Shown here: piece by piece, positions 45,899 through 56,947 of the stretch
How the letters are laid out: each line of letters opens with the position of its first letter
How positions within the stretch are numbered: the stretch's first letter is position 1
Origin: Perilla frutescens
Taxonomy: Eukaryota; Streptophyta; Magnoliopsida; Lamiales; Lamiaceae
Reading direction: 5' to 3'
Assembly: GCA_026008535.1 (NCBI GenBank)
Contig: BRKX01000004.1
Span: 13,417,501 to 13,481,500, forward strand
Length of the DNA: 64,000 bases
Notes under the pieces: model-generated
What the model saw: the letters and a program-made list of their open reading frames with translations, nothing else
What the model was told of the DNA's origin: nothing
Database searches by the model: none
Translations under genes and position numbers: made by a program

Positions 45899-46035
45899 AT
45901 GGCACCCAAATGAAAACTTGTACATCCTAAAAATGTTGTCAAACCCATAATGGTGTATGGGAAAGTTACATATTTAAAACCTCAAGATCAGTTATATGAA
46001 GAGGACGAGTTTGACAGACAAGTTCGAAGAGAATC
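45899..46035 (+). pseudogene. Copia-H putative accessory ORF, N-terminal fragment
   Basis: Begins ATGGCACCCAAA; a TGA is the fifth codon, after which the frame stays open for 40 codons to the gypsy LTR at 46036 (VVKPIMVYGKVTYLKPQDQL, then YEEDEFDRQVRRES). It is unlike pol and gag. As it follows RNase H, it may be the start of an accessory or envelope-like ORF of the kind SIRE elements carry. Too short to classify. Confidence 0.35.
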
Positions 46036-48368
46036 TATAACAGCTCGATCATGAGAGGGGGATTAATCAATAGGGACGGGGTGTTAATTAAAGTATTAAT
46101 ATAATTAGTGAAAGATTAACAAAGAAGGGTTTACGAATAAGGACATGATTTTGAAAGATATGCGATAATTCTCGAAATCACTTGATCAAAAAAGAGTTAT
46201 ACTTTGCAAAATGCAATGAACAGGATAAGGCTAAATAATCAGATACCAACAAGTATAGAGTCATCCATAGGTCAAAGCGATTAAATAGAACCGACATGCT
46301 CAAGCCTTTCCATAGGTGGAAAGGAAATATAAATCACGAAGCATGGATATAACTTAAAAGACACCATTATATATATATATATAATCATGTCTTGGAGGCG
46401 TTCTTAGAATTCTCGAATAAAATAACAAGTCTAGAGATAAAATATATCAGAGTAGCAGAATTCATAGTGGGTTCAAATACTTATATTATCACAAAAAGAA
46501 CTCAGCAGCCAACCTACATCCATAGCGACCAACATCCTCAGCATCTCAACCTAAAAAACATTTGAAAAAGGAGAGCATGAGCACTAATGTACTCAGTGGG
46601 TTTTTAAAAAAAAAATCCTTAATAAAACTTTAGAAATATCTAATCAACAACTGGCGGTATATGGAGAGGAAAATGCAAAAGCCCTCTCCATATCCACAAA
46701 TCTTTTATTTTCCTTTGGGCCCCTCTTGGCTCAAACCTGATGTCTACTTCACCCTTAGGCATGCCTTAGGATAAGAGAGGGGTTACCTCAAATACCCTAC
46801 TGAGTATACAAGGGGATTATCTAGTAGTGACTCGAGTGTGCGAGGGGGTTACCCAGCAGTGACTCCCTTAGTGATCAAGGATCACTTCCTAGTGATATAA
46901 AATCACAGTCTTTTGAGCTCAAATCATGTTTAATCAAATAATACAATCCTTTCTTCTTTCTTTAACTTTGCTGGCATAGATAAAGCCTAGAGCAAAATAT
47001 CTAAAACTAATCCTTTAGTCAACATCATGATCTCATAACTTATAAGGGATATAGCCCTTCCTTTCTTAGCCTTGCTAGCATAATTAGGCCTAGAGTATAA
47101 CATCTAGGACTAATCCTTTAATCAAGCATGATTTCAAAGCCTACAAGGGATTTATCACTACCATAGAAGGCAATACTGGACTATATAATCCTTAGAAAAA
47201 TATCAACATTCAATCACAAGATCATGATCGTATATAAACACTTATTGCAACAAATAGGCAATTATCATTATCTCATGCTAAGCATATATCATACTTAAAC
47301 ATTTCCAACAAGTCTAAACATCCTCGAGAGCTCAATCAACAAATATCCTTCATAATAACTTTCATTCGTTCTTTCCTTCCCTTGTATAGAGTCAATCAGG
47401 CAGAGCAAAACATTTTATTGGATATTTCATTTGCCCTAACATGCTTCTAGAGCTTATCAGCTCAAACTTTAGATGAGTATAGTATTACCTACCTCAATCA
47501 CTGAGCAGAAGATGAAGCAACGAGCTGTAAATCCTTTCCCGGGTCTCCACGGGGTTCGCCTCTTCCTACAAAAGCTAATCATCGACTTAGCGGTCTTCTT
47601 CAGGATTCTAAAATCTAACAAGAAATTGAATGACATCTAATCCTTCTATCCTTAACAAAACTTAAATACAGATTGCACGACTTTAGAACTTATAAAATAC
47701 GAGGATAAAAGATTGATAGAACTCTTTTAAACTTCAAAACTTCCGGAATCAGACTTGGAAAAGGGGACACCAGTGTCGGCGGAGAGGGCCAGCGCCGGCG
47801 GCCCAACAACCAACACACCCCGTGCCGGTGGGGCACCCAGTGCTGGTGGGATAGGTATACCCCATGCCGGTGGGGCACTCCATGACCGCTCGGTGCTCCT
47901 TACCATAGGGGTACCCCAAACCCCCCACTGGGTTCCCCACCGCGGCAGACCTGGACTTCTGCGATTTTTCTTTCTAGGTTTCGAAGAACTGGATGAATAT
48001 TTCGATGAACACGAAGAACATTTCAATACTTAAAAATAAAATGAGCATTCTTGATCAATTAAAATCGACACTATAACGACATGCATGTTATTAATTCGAA
48101 AAATTCTGACGATAATTGAAATACAAAACTTAAATAGATTTGAACATAATTAACGAAATAAAGGATAACAATGCCAAATAACAACAATAACGAAGAACGG
48201 AAATGAAATGTAGAATTTAAAAGAACAAAAATAAATAGGATCCGAGGTTGATGAAAAAGAATGAACGGAGTTGAGTGCGTCGAAGGAATGTGACTAGCTC
48301 GACGTCACATCGAGTTGCAGCTATGGCAGATCCACCTGCTACATCCCGACGACACCCCTAGCACCTTC
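46036..48368 (-). repeat. Gypsy-1-family LTR, reverse orientation (interrupted)
   Basis: Starts TATAACAGCTCGATC, the mutated reverse complement of the Gypsy-1 LTR end. Landmarks match in reverse order: CCCATCCC-type terminus, GGCGGTATATGGAGAGG (46652) equals the CTCCATTTACCGCC block of 24190, GGCATGCC block, and TAGCAGGTGG block near 48335. It is cut at 48368 by Copia-4, so whether it is a solo LTR or part of a full element cannot be told. It includes an (AT)n run at 46368-46384. Confidence 0.8.
47755..47945 (-). repeat. GC-rich palindromic cluster in the reverse gypsy LTR
   Basis: CCCCRTGCCGGTGGGGCAC occurs twice (about 47818 and 47858), with diverged relatives GCGCCGGCGGC and GTGCTGGTGGG between and around. 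It lies at the same LTR position as the GCACGGNCCGTGC cluster of Gypsy-1 but has a different core. Overlapping ORFs in three frames are by-products of the low stop frequency of GC-rich DNA. Confidence 0.7.
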
Positions 48369-49817
48369 TGTTAGGATTGTATACTGAAATCTCTTCTTTG
48401 TATACTATTAACAATGATTTCTTTTGACGATATAGATTGATTATTATTGCAGTCCCTGTTTGTGCATTTATTTATTGTTATATATATATATATATGCATA
48501 GTTCACTATACTTGCATTGTAGATGATATGGTGTGGGTAAACACATGGTAAAGATCATATGATCGGATTCCTTGCAAAGTATTAAAGGCTCGCGATTTAG
48601 ATGATCCTGAACCAATCATTGTACACCGCATAATAATCTGATAGTTAGTTTGTCTTGACTAACTGATTATTCTGATACATTGACATGTGTATTGAGGAGG
48701 ATCATGATAGGATACTGTTCTCTGATCTGACCTTAAAATGTAAGAATAAAGATCCATAGAGTTCGGGTTCTTAAGCTATGCACAGTGGCATACATATTTC
48801 TGTTATTTTTATTACTTTGATTTATCAATGAGTGAGATTCTTGATAGGGTCAATAATCTCGATATCTTGGGCAGTAACATATACATACATGATGGGTCGT
48901 GCACTGTGTATGGTCACCATGTCCTGGTGCGCCAGGTTGATGATGTCCCCTTGAGTAAACACAAGTACATGTGAAACCCAGCAGGTGGAATTTATTCCAT
49001 ACATGGTAAAGCTTGTGTAGTACTACTCTAGGAATGGAAGTATTAATTAATTATAGTTATCAGAGCTTATATAATTAATTAATGGACATTATATCTTAAA
49101 CATGGGGAATGGCTGGACTAAAGAGGAAAGCATTGAGTAAAAATGTATTACATTGGTAGGTCAGTGTTATTTCTTTAGTGGAATAAAAATAACACTTAAT
49201 TTATTTAATTATATCCTGGTGTTGGATATTAGATATTAAATAAATTAGTGGGCCAACTTGATATTCTTCTAGATCCCTACTGTAGCCCAAATAATACCTT
49301 AATGGATTAAGGGAATGGAATAAATGGAGAGGCCTAAACCCATTAGGTTAGGGAGCCCTAAATTTCGTCCCCCTCTCTATTAATTAGAGAGGAGGAGGCG
49401 TGAATAGGGAAGTCTCGATCAGCCCCTCTCAGTGCTCACTTAATTCCCTAGGTTATCCATATAGTTTAGTAGCTTGTAGCCCACTCTACAGTTAAACAGG
49501 TATCGGGAATACGGTAGAAGATCAAGGAGTATCTCTGCAGCCTTGGTGGGGATCGAACACTGTGGAAGAAGTCCTTGTTCGACCGTGTCTACTACAACAA
49601 CAAGATTAGAACTGTAATCTCGTGTGCAACCCTACTTTCTATGTAAGTTAGTTTTTCGAATTTAATTTTTTCCGCTGCATTAAATTCGATGTTCTTACAT
49701 GAAATATTCAACATGTTTGTTTAATATCATCACACATAAAATCATGATTTGCATGCCTATAGAATTATAGATTGTCCGATTAGATCTTGTGGGGCGTAAT
49801 TTCATAAAACCCCAACA
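48369..49817 (+). repeat. Copia-4 5' LTR
   Basis: TGTTAGGATTGTATACTG...AAAACCCCAACA, 1449 bp. An (AT)n run lies at 48478-48495. The promoter zone 49360-49404 is an inverted repeat TTTCGTCCCCCTCTCTA/TAGAGAGGAGGAGGCG around TATTAATTA, where Copia-2 has CTATAAATAG. Confidence 0.9.
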
Positions 49818-49819
49818 AC

Positions 49820-49830
49820 TGGTATCAGAG
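49820..49830 (+). other. Primer-binding site of Copia-4
   Basis: TGGTATCAGAG followed by TAGG, two bases after the LTR; complementary to initiator tRNA-Met. Confidence 0.8.
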
Positions 49831-52094
49831 TAGGTATCGACGTTAATCTAGCATTAATTCTATGTGTATTTTGAAAATTTCATTAAATTTGATAATAAAT
49901 TTATGTGCTTAAATTTTCAGATTTAATGTGCGTAATTTTCGAGCATGTTGCAATTAAAATTGAATGAATTTTTGATGTGTTTCGAAAATTCTTGTTTTAA
50001 TTGCATGATGTATTTTCGCCTAGCATGAAATATGGATATGGAATTGTATTTGAATTTCTTCATAATTTCAAGATTTATTTCATGTATGTTTCAAAAATTT
50101 GGTGTTGTAATTTTTGAAAATTATGTGTTAAAATTGTCCCTTAATTTGATCTATAATTTTCGGTCATTTAGTGTTGTATATGGAATAGATTTTTAATGTT
50201 ATCAAAATTTTCGTATCCAATAATATATTGTGGATCGAAAATTAAGAAGTATTAAAATTGGTTTATGGTAATTTTTGGTGTATATCAAAAGTCACCTAAT
50301 TTTAATTAAAGTTGGTTCCAAAATAGAATTTTAAATTTGGTAAGTGTTTAAAGAGGATCAAAACTACCTGATTTTTAATTCTATTAATTTTGGTACCTAA
50401 TAATATAATTTGGATAATATTTTGACCAGTATCAAAATTCGAAATTGGTTAATTACTTAAGGGGTGGGCGAAAATATTAGGCTTTAAATTTGGAGCATTA
50501 TTTTTGATTAATTTCAAAAATTTCAGATTTAATTCCCTAGTGTATTTTGATAATTTAAGATATAATTTGGTGGATAATTGTGATCAATTTCCAAATCTTA
50601 TCTTATGGAATTTTCGGCATACATTAAGATACACTTTGGTAGATAATTTTAATTAATTTCCAAAAAAGTCAATCTTAAGAGATATAATTTCGATATTAAG
50701 ATATTATTTGGTAGATAACTTTAGCTAATTTCCAAATAAGAAATCTTAAGGATATAGTCGAATTATTTTGATTTAATTTGGTGAATAATTCTAATTAATT
50801 TCCAAATTTAATCAAGTGGTATTTTTTGAAAATCTTTAATTTAATTAAAGGGATATTTTTAAAAATAGTGCATGCATAGATATCATGTGATATTTTATGG
50901 ATAACATTTAATTATGATAGTTGTATCTGTAGATGGTTTATTTTGCAGGTGACATCAACTATCATGACCTTTAATTTTATGTTAATGTGATGTTAATGTT
51001 AATGTTGAATGTACAGTTAGCCGTATGCCGATTTGACTACGGGATTTTTTATCCATGAGAAAATCAATGGATTAGGTCTAGGCAATTTATTTATTACGTT
51101 GGTTTAATGTAATAGGAAAATACATTGTTAGAATTAGAGGCGATTTTAGAAAATCACCTGGTTTTTTAGTTGTATTTTATTTTCCTTTATTATTCTAGAT
51201 ATATTAGAATTTCCTTTTGGAATATATTTTTAATATAGAATAAGGGAAGGAGATCAACTTAAAGATGGAAAATGGAGCAGCTTCAAATAAGGAAGGACAT
51301 CCCGAACAGGTCACGAAACCCTAGATGAGCTAGGGTTTCGGCAAGATGCTGCGAGAGGCGGCGGTGGGGAGTCCATTTTTTCGAGAGCTGATTTTCCAAG
51401 ATTATCTCAATAACAACATGAGATATAAGCCATGATAGTTGGTCCCACTTATTATGCTTGTTATGTTATTTTGCATGCAATGGTTTTAATCCGTTTATGT
51501 AATGTATTGCATGTTTAAATGGGATAAGATGAAACCTCAAGTTTAAATAATTAAGTGGGCGAGATACATACCAAAGTATGTGGAATCTCAAAACAGTCTC
51601 CATGAATCTAGTTTAATTGAGAAGTGATGGGTAACCTCCCTACGGAGGGGTTATATTACTGGATTCTTTAGATATTAAACTTCTTGAAAGATAACTGTAG
51701 AATATTATTAGAATTAATCAACTCTACTACTAGGGGGATAAATTCGAAATAATTTTCTTGGGGTGAAGATAATGATAATCACACTTAGATATAATTTATT
51801 AATAAATGTCCACCCTATGTGGCTTATTAATTAGATGATTACATGATCGGGATTATATCCGACTATTAATTTACTTGTCATAAGGAAACTTGACTGGAGG
51901 TAAGTTAAAGGTTAGATTAACCTGTTTAAAAATGAATTTTATAAACGTCCACCCTACGTGGCTTATAAGAAATATTTTTAAAATGTCGGTGGATATGCAT
52001 ATAATTTCTTTTTGAGATTTTCGAATTATATGTGTTTTTATCCTAAAGATTGTGACTGTACTGCATGTTTATTTTCAGCTACTTCTATATCGTC
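49831..52094 (+). other. Copia-4 leader with degenerate repeats and splice-like signals
   Basis: Non-coding leader alignable to that of Copia-2. Repeats of TTTGG..AATTTCAAA type run 49900-50850. GTCCACCCTA(T/C)GTGGCTTAT occurs twice (51808 and 51946). A donor-like GGAG|GTAAGTT lies at 51897-51905 and an acceptor-like TGCATGTTTATTTTCAG at 52062-52078, 16 bases before the gag ATG. Confidence 0.6.
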
Positions 52095-52134
52095 ATGGAA
52101 CTCTCAAACCTGTCCTTGATTCTCAAAGAAAAGA
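52095..52134 (+). pseudogene. Copia-4 gag, first codons
   Basis: MELSNLSLILKE is encoded before Copia-3 interrupts. The following gag sequence (LVGENYKDW) appears at 63363, so the split can be placed to within a few codons. The insertion junction itself has been lost by deletion. Confidence 0.8.
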
Positions 52135-53318
52135 TTGTGATGCAAATAAAACACGTTGAACATACTATGCAAGTTAATTGAATCAAACGCAACGGAATCA
52201 ATAATTCGATAGATACAACTTACATAGCAAGTTGGTTTGACGACAAGATTACAGGTCTAATCTCGTTGTCACAGTAGAAGAAGTCAAACAAGGCCTTCTT
52301 TTCATAGTAATCAATGCCTCCAAGGTAGCAGAGATACTCATTGATCTTCTACTATATTTTCGATACCCGTTTAGATGTAGAGTGGGCTACAATCTACTAA
52401 ACTGTTTGGATAACCTAGGGAAATAAGCGAGCAAGAGAGGGGCTGATCGTGTGTCTCAAAATAGATGCCTCCTAGGATATAATTAAATAAATTAAGTGTT
52501 AATTTTATTCCACTAAAGAAATAACACTAACCTACCAATTTAATACATTTTACTCAATGCAGTCTTGTTTAGTCCAACCATTTTCCATGTTTAAGATATA
52601 ATGTCCATTAATTAATTATGTAAGCTCTAACAGCTATAATTAATTAATTCTTCCATTCCTAGAGCAGTACCACACAAGATTTACCATGTATGGAATAAAT
52701 TCCACCTGCATGGTTTCACATGTACTTGTGTTTACTCAAGGGGACGTCATCAACCTGGTGCACCAGGACATGGTAACCAAACACAATGCACAACCCATTA
52801 TATATGAACATGTTACTACCCAAAATATCAAGATTATTGACTCTATCAAGAATCTCACCCATTGATAAATCAAAGCAATAAGTATAACACATAAATATCC
52901 GTCACTGTGCAAGGCTTAAGAACCCAAACACTATGGATCTTTATTCTCTCCCTTTAGGGTCAGATCAGAGAATAGTATCATGTCGCTATCCTCTTTAATA
53001 CACGCTTCAGTGTATCAGAATAATTAGTTAGTCAAGATAAACTAACTATCAGATTATTCTACAGCCTACAACAGTTGGTTCAGGACCATCTAAACTACGA
53101 ACCTTTTAATACTTTGCAAGGAACCCGATGATATGATCTTCACCGTGTGTCTACACACACCATATCATCTACAATGCAAGTATAAGGAAATATGCATATA
53201 CAAACATATAACGCAATAAGTAGATGCACAAATAATAACTGCAATAATAATCAATTTACATCGTAAAAAACATTGTTAATAGTATACAAAGAGAAGCTTT
53301 CAATATACAATCCTAATA
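52135..53318 (-). repeat. Copia-3 3' LTR, truncated
   Basis: Matches 62011-63362. About 85 bp corresponding to the outer end (61926-62010) are missing, which also removed the target duplication. Around 52477 the sequence GCCTCC joins TAGGATATAATT directly, deleting about 180 bp that in the right LTR includes the TATA inverted repeat. It ends CCTAATA instead of CCTAACA. Confidence 0.85.
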
Positions 53319-53336
53319 GTCTCCCACTTATACTTA
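53319..53336 (-). other. Polypurine tract of Copia-3
   Basis: Minus-strand AAGTATAAGTGGGAGAC before the 3' LTR; matches the tract of Copia-2. Confidence 0.65.
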
Positions 53337-53399
53337 AAGCATGTCTTTTAAGTATAGAACAAAAACTGACAAAACTCTTAAACTATATACAAATCTCAA

Positions 53400-54178
53400 A
53401 ATACAATCCCGGGTCTGTATCTCACTCCCATTTTCTCCACGTGACCATCAAAGGTCTTAGACAATAGGCTCTTCGTGAATGGATCAGCCAGGTTAACCTT
53501 CGATGCAATCTTGACCACTGCAACATCTCCTCGCTTAATGATTTCTCATGTAAAATGGTACTTTCTCTCTATGTCTTTACTTGCCTTATGGGCTCTGGGT
53601 TCCTTCGAATTTGCCACTGCACCAGAGTTATCACAGTATATCGTGATGCTCCTACGTAAATTAGAAACCATGCTCAATTCCTACAAGAAGCTATGGAGCT
53701 AGACGAATTTCTTTACAACCTCAAAGGAAGCTACATATTCAGCTTCTATGGTGGAGTCAGCTATGCATTTCTGCTTGATGCTCCTCCATGCAATGGCTCC
53801 GCCTTCCAAGGTAAACACATAGCCCGAGGTAGATTTACTATGATCTTTATCAGCTTGGAAATCTGAGTCCATGTAACCCAAAGGAATGAGACTATCACTG
53901 CAGTATACTGGCATATAATCTCTAGTCCTTTTCAGGCACTTGAGAATATTCTTTACTGCAGTCCAGTGTCCTTTTCCAAGATTAGACTAATATCTGCTTA
54001 CCATGCCAACCGTATATCATATATTAGGCCTAGTGCATAGCATAGCATACATGAGGCTCTCCACAGCCGAAGCATATGGAACCCCTTTCATCTTATCTAT
54101 CTCAGCTTGTGTCTTAGGATACATCTCCTTAGATAGATGTATTCCATGCCTGAAAGGTATAAAACCTTTCTTGGAATC
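53400..54178 (-). pseudogene. Copia-3 RNase H (broken)
   Basis: Open piece 53914-53699 shows YMDSDFQADKDHSKSTSGYVF, AIAWRSIKQKCIADSTIEAEYVAS. Downstream (to 53400) the C-terminal HLI/REIV, NLADPFTKSLLS and TFDGHVEKMG blocks are readable in other frames. The segment 54178-53915 (RPDICYAVGMVSRY equivalent) contains stops. The RNase H catalytic positions visible are as in Copia-2. Confidence 0.82.
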
Positions 54179-54930
54179 TTACATGCTAAACCTAGCTAGC
54201 ACTGTATCGATATAGGTCGTATGGGATATGCACACCATCATTTTATGACGATCTCGAATGATCTTGTTGCTAAGGACGTGTCCAGCTTCTCCTAAATCCT
54301 TCATATTGAACTGCTTGGACAACCACACCCTCATGTTCGATAATACCTTCTTATTGTTTCCAATAAGCAAGATATCTTCAACATATAGTACTAGGAATAC
54401 CACCATATTTTCATCACTCTTCTTGTACACACAACTCTCATCCAGGCTTTAGATGAATCCATATAACTGGATGACCTCATCGAACTGGATGTTCCAAGAC
54501 CGTGATGCTTGCTTAAGTCCATAAATGGATCTCTTAATCTTGCAGACTAGGTGCTCTTGGCCCTTAGCAATGAATCCCTCTGGTTGCTTCATATGGATAT
54601 TTTCCTCAAGACTTGCATTCAGGAAAGCTGTCTTGACATCCATTTGCCATATCTCATAATCCAGATGAGCGACAATAGATAGGAGAATCCAGATTAACTT
54701 AAGCATGGCAACCGGTGAAAAGGTTTCCTCAAAATCGATCCCTTCTTTCTGAGTATAGCCTTTCGCCACCAATCTAACTTTGAAGGTTTCAACCTTTCCG
54801 TCAGATCCTCTCTTACGTATATAGACCAACTTGCATCCAATGGGTTTTACCCCATCAGGTGGTTCCACAAGTTCCCAGATTTGATTGTGATCCATAGATC
54901 CAATCTCAGATTCCATTGCAACTTTTCAAG
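54179..54930 (-). pseudogene. Copia-3 reverse transcriptase (broken)
   Basis: Frame 54916-54179 has one TAA between 54449 and 54430 replacing a Gln (YGFI*SLDES, Copia-2 YGFVQSPNES). Motifs: MESEIGSMDHNQIWELVEPP, ETFSPVAMLKLIW, MDVKTAFLNASLEENIHM, LKQASRSWNI, then LYVEDILLIG where the catalytic YVDD has become YVED. Ends at a second Gln-to-stop change (SM*DS). Confidence 0.86.
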
Positions 54931-55119
54931 AATCTACATCTTTGTCTTGTACCGTCTCGTCATAGGTCTTGGGATCCAATTTATTCAGTCTTTCAGGGAA
55001 ATCCGAAGACTCTTCCAAACTTATGAATCTATCAGGTTGTCGAACAACCCTCCCATTACGATGAGGCATTTCCCGTACTTCCATGTGATGTTGTGCAGTT
55101 ATTGGTGGTTCCTATTCTT

Positions 55120-56010
55120 GTTCAGGTGGTGTAAGATCTACGTTCCTACATCGAAGTTCCTCAAGAATAATCTCACTTCAAGACTTGTGATTTATTATAT
55201 AGTATTCCTCTAAGAATCGGGCATTGGTACTGATAATGACCTTCTGATCCTTAGGACTATAAAATAAACCACCTCTAGTTCCTTTCGGATACCCAACAAA
55301 CGGTCTTACCTTAGAACGTGGCGCCAGTTTGTCAGCTTCCTTATCTAGCATGTATGCTGGACTGCTCCATACCTGAACAGGACCTAGATTAAGTTTCTGA
55401 CCTTTCCATAGTTCAGGGGGTGTGTATGGAACTGACTTTAAAGGAACCATGTTCAATATATAGGTTGTAGTTTCTAGGGCATATCCCCAAAATAAAACAG
55501 GTAATTCTGAATAGCTCATCATCGATCTAACCATCTCTAATAAGGTTCTATTCCTCCTTTCTGTTACGCCGTTCTACTGTAGAGTGCCAGACGCAGTCAA
55601 CTGGGATGTAATCCCATGCTCTGCTAAGTAATCCCTAAATTTTGTCGAGAGGTACTGACCACCATGATCAGAACGTAGTGCATTGATACTTTTTCCTGTT
55701 TGTTTCTCCGCTTCCGCCTTAAATGTCTTGAAGAACTCAAAACACTGAACACTTGCGACGCAACACGTTAATGTATCCATATCTTGAGTAATCATCAATG
55801 AATGTGATGAAGTACTCGTACCCTCCTCGAGCCTGAACTGACATAGGGCCACATAAGTCAGAGTGAATCAAATCTAACACCTCTTTAGATCGATTTTCTT
55901 TAGATGAAAAGGGTCGTTTGGTCATCTTACCTTCCAAATAGGATTCACACAAAGGAAACGTTTCCAAGACCAATGATGACAATGGTCCTTCATTTATAAG
56001 CATTTAAATC
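55120..56010 (-). pseudogene. Copia-3 integrase (broken)
   Basis: CESYLEGKMTKRP (Cys lost from CESCLEG), IHSDLCGPMSVQARGGYEYF (first Asp), frameshift at about 55745, LRSDHGGQYLSTKF (second Asp), TASGTLQ*NGVTERRNRT with TAG at 55574-55576 at the same codon as in Copia-2, then WGYALETTTYILN, WSSPAYMLDKEADKLAP and GYPKGTRGGLFYSP. Frame ends NHKS at 55178. Confidence 0.86.
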
Positions 56011-56690
56011 CTCTTAATGTTAATATGACCAAGTCTTAGATGCCAAAGATAGGTTTGATTCAGTTCAGAAGGTTCCTTTCTCTTATTAGGGTTTGTGATC
56101 GATGTATTCAATAATTGCATTCATGTAGTATTTTGCAAAGGGTTAAGTATATAAAGATGTCCATCTAATGTGCCAGAACAGATCAAACATTTTCCACTTG
56201 TGATAATGACTTTGCTATCAAAAGAAACAAAATATCCATTTAAAAATAATTTAGAAACCGAAATCAAGTTTCACCTAAAACCAGGCACATAAAGACAGTC
56301 TTTTAAAACTAAAACTCTATCACTACTGAAAGGTAAAGACACGTCTCCCACTGCAATAGCTTCCACTTTCGTAGTATTTCCCATGTAGACAACAATCTCG
56401 CCATCACTCAGCTGTCTTTTCACCAGGAACCCCCTTCTTCTTCCTCTTGTTATGACACCCGGATTTCCAATGTCCCTGCTGACCACACTTGAAACACTTC
56501 GACTTCGATTTGAAGTCCTCCAAGTGTACCTTGGCTTTTCTGTTCTTGTTCTTAGGGTCTTTAGGCGCCTCCTTTGCAGCTCTCTTAGGTGTGTGTCTCT
56601 TCTTCTTAACACCAGAAGAAGATGCCCTAGCTAGGTGCGCCTCCGAGCTTCACTTTTGGAGATGCTCGACTGCCTGAAGATCAATGAGCA
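56011..56690 (-). pseudogene. Copia-3 zinc knuckle and protease remnant
   Basis: A complete CFKCGQQGHWKSGC knuckle (about 56500-56460) is followed within nine codons by the FLVKRQLSDGE block, which in Copia-2 lies about 50 residues further on. The intervening segment with the protease DTGA motif is deleted. The join is at GGGG, present on both sides in Copia-2. The remainder of the protease (VYMGNTTKVEAIAVGD, LPFSSDRVLVLKDCLYVPGF) continues to a stop at 56271. Confidence 0.82.
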
Positions 56691-56810
56691 ATTCTGATAA
56701 AATAACATCCTTCTTTATCATATTGAAGTTCAGTCTGAACTACTCAAACATGAGAGACAGACTGTGAAGCATAATGTCGATTTGGGACTTCCCATCCAAC
56801 TCACCACCTA

Positions 56811-56947
56811 TGTAACGCCCCAAACTACTCTGTTTGGCCAAGTCACTTATCATACTTGTAACGCCCCAAACTACTCCATTTGACCACGTCACTTATTATA
56901 CTTTTAACGCCCAAACTACGCCGTTTGGTCACGTCACTTAACAAATA
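56811..56947 (-). repeat. Three 46-bp repeats containing the LTR terminus
   Basis: Units at 56811, 56857 and 56903 each start TGTAACGCCCCAAACTAC or TTTAACGCCCAAACTAC and end GTCACTTA. The LTR's own terminal sequence is thus triplicated. Confined to this end of the LTR. Confidence 0.85.

Larger units (their letters stand above)
1..46035 (+). mobile_element. Copia-H: SIRE-like host retrotransposon, split by nested insertions
   Basis: This is the oldest layer of the window. Copia-type coding sequence on + runs in the right order (gag, second zinc knuckle, protease, integrase, RT, RNase H) but only after removing three insertions. The junctions are exact: ATAAC flanks Copia-1 (894-898 and 21284-21288), TGAAG flanks Gypsy-1 (21578-21582 and 32426-32430), and GAGAT flanks Copia-2 (35135-35139 and 44503-44507). 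The 5' LTR lies left of the window. The 3' end is hidden behind the inverted gypsy LTR starting at 46036. The coiled-coil gag with two zinc-knuckle sites suggests the SIRE/Maximus lineage. It carries many stops and frameshifts and is certainly inactive. Confidence 0.85.

Noticed and set aside
46368..46384. (AT)n run as a promoter
   Set aside because: Simple microsatellite within the reverse gypsy LTR; a similar run lies at 48478-48495 in the Copia-4 LTR.
47690..48033. Gly/Pro-rich ORFs on both strands
   Set aside because: Same cause: palindromic GC repeats in a gypsy LTR.
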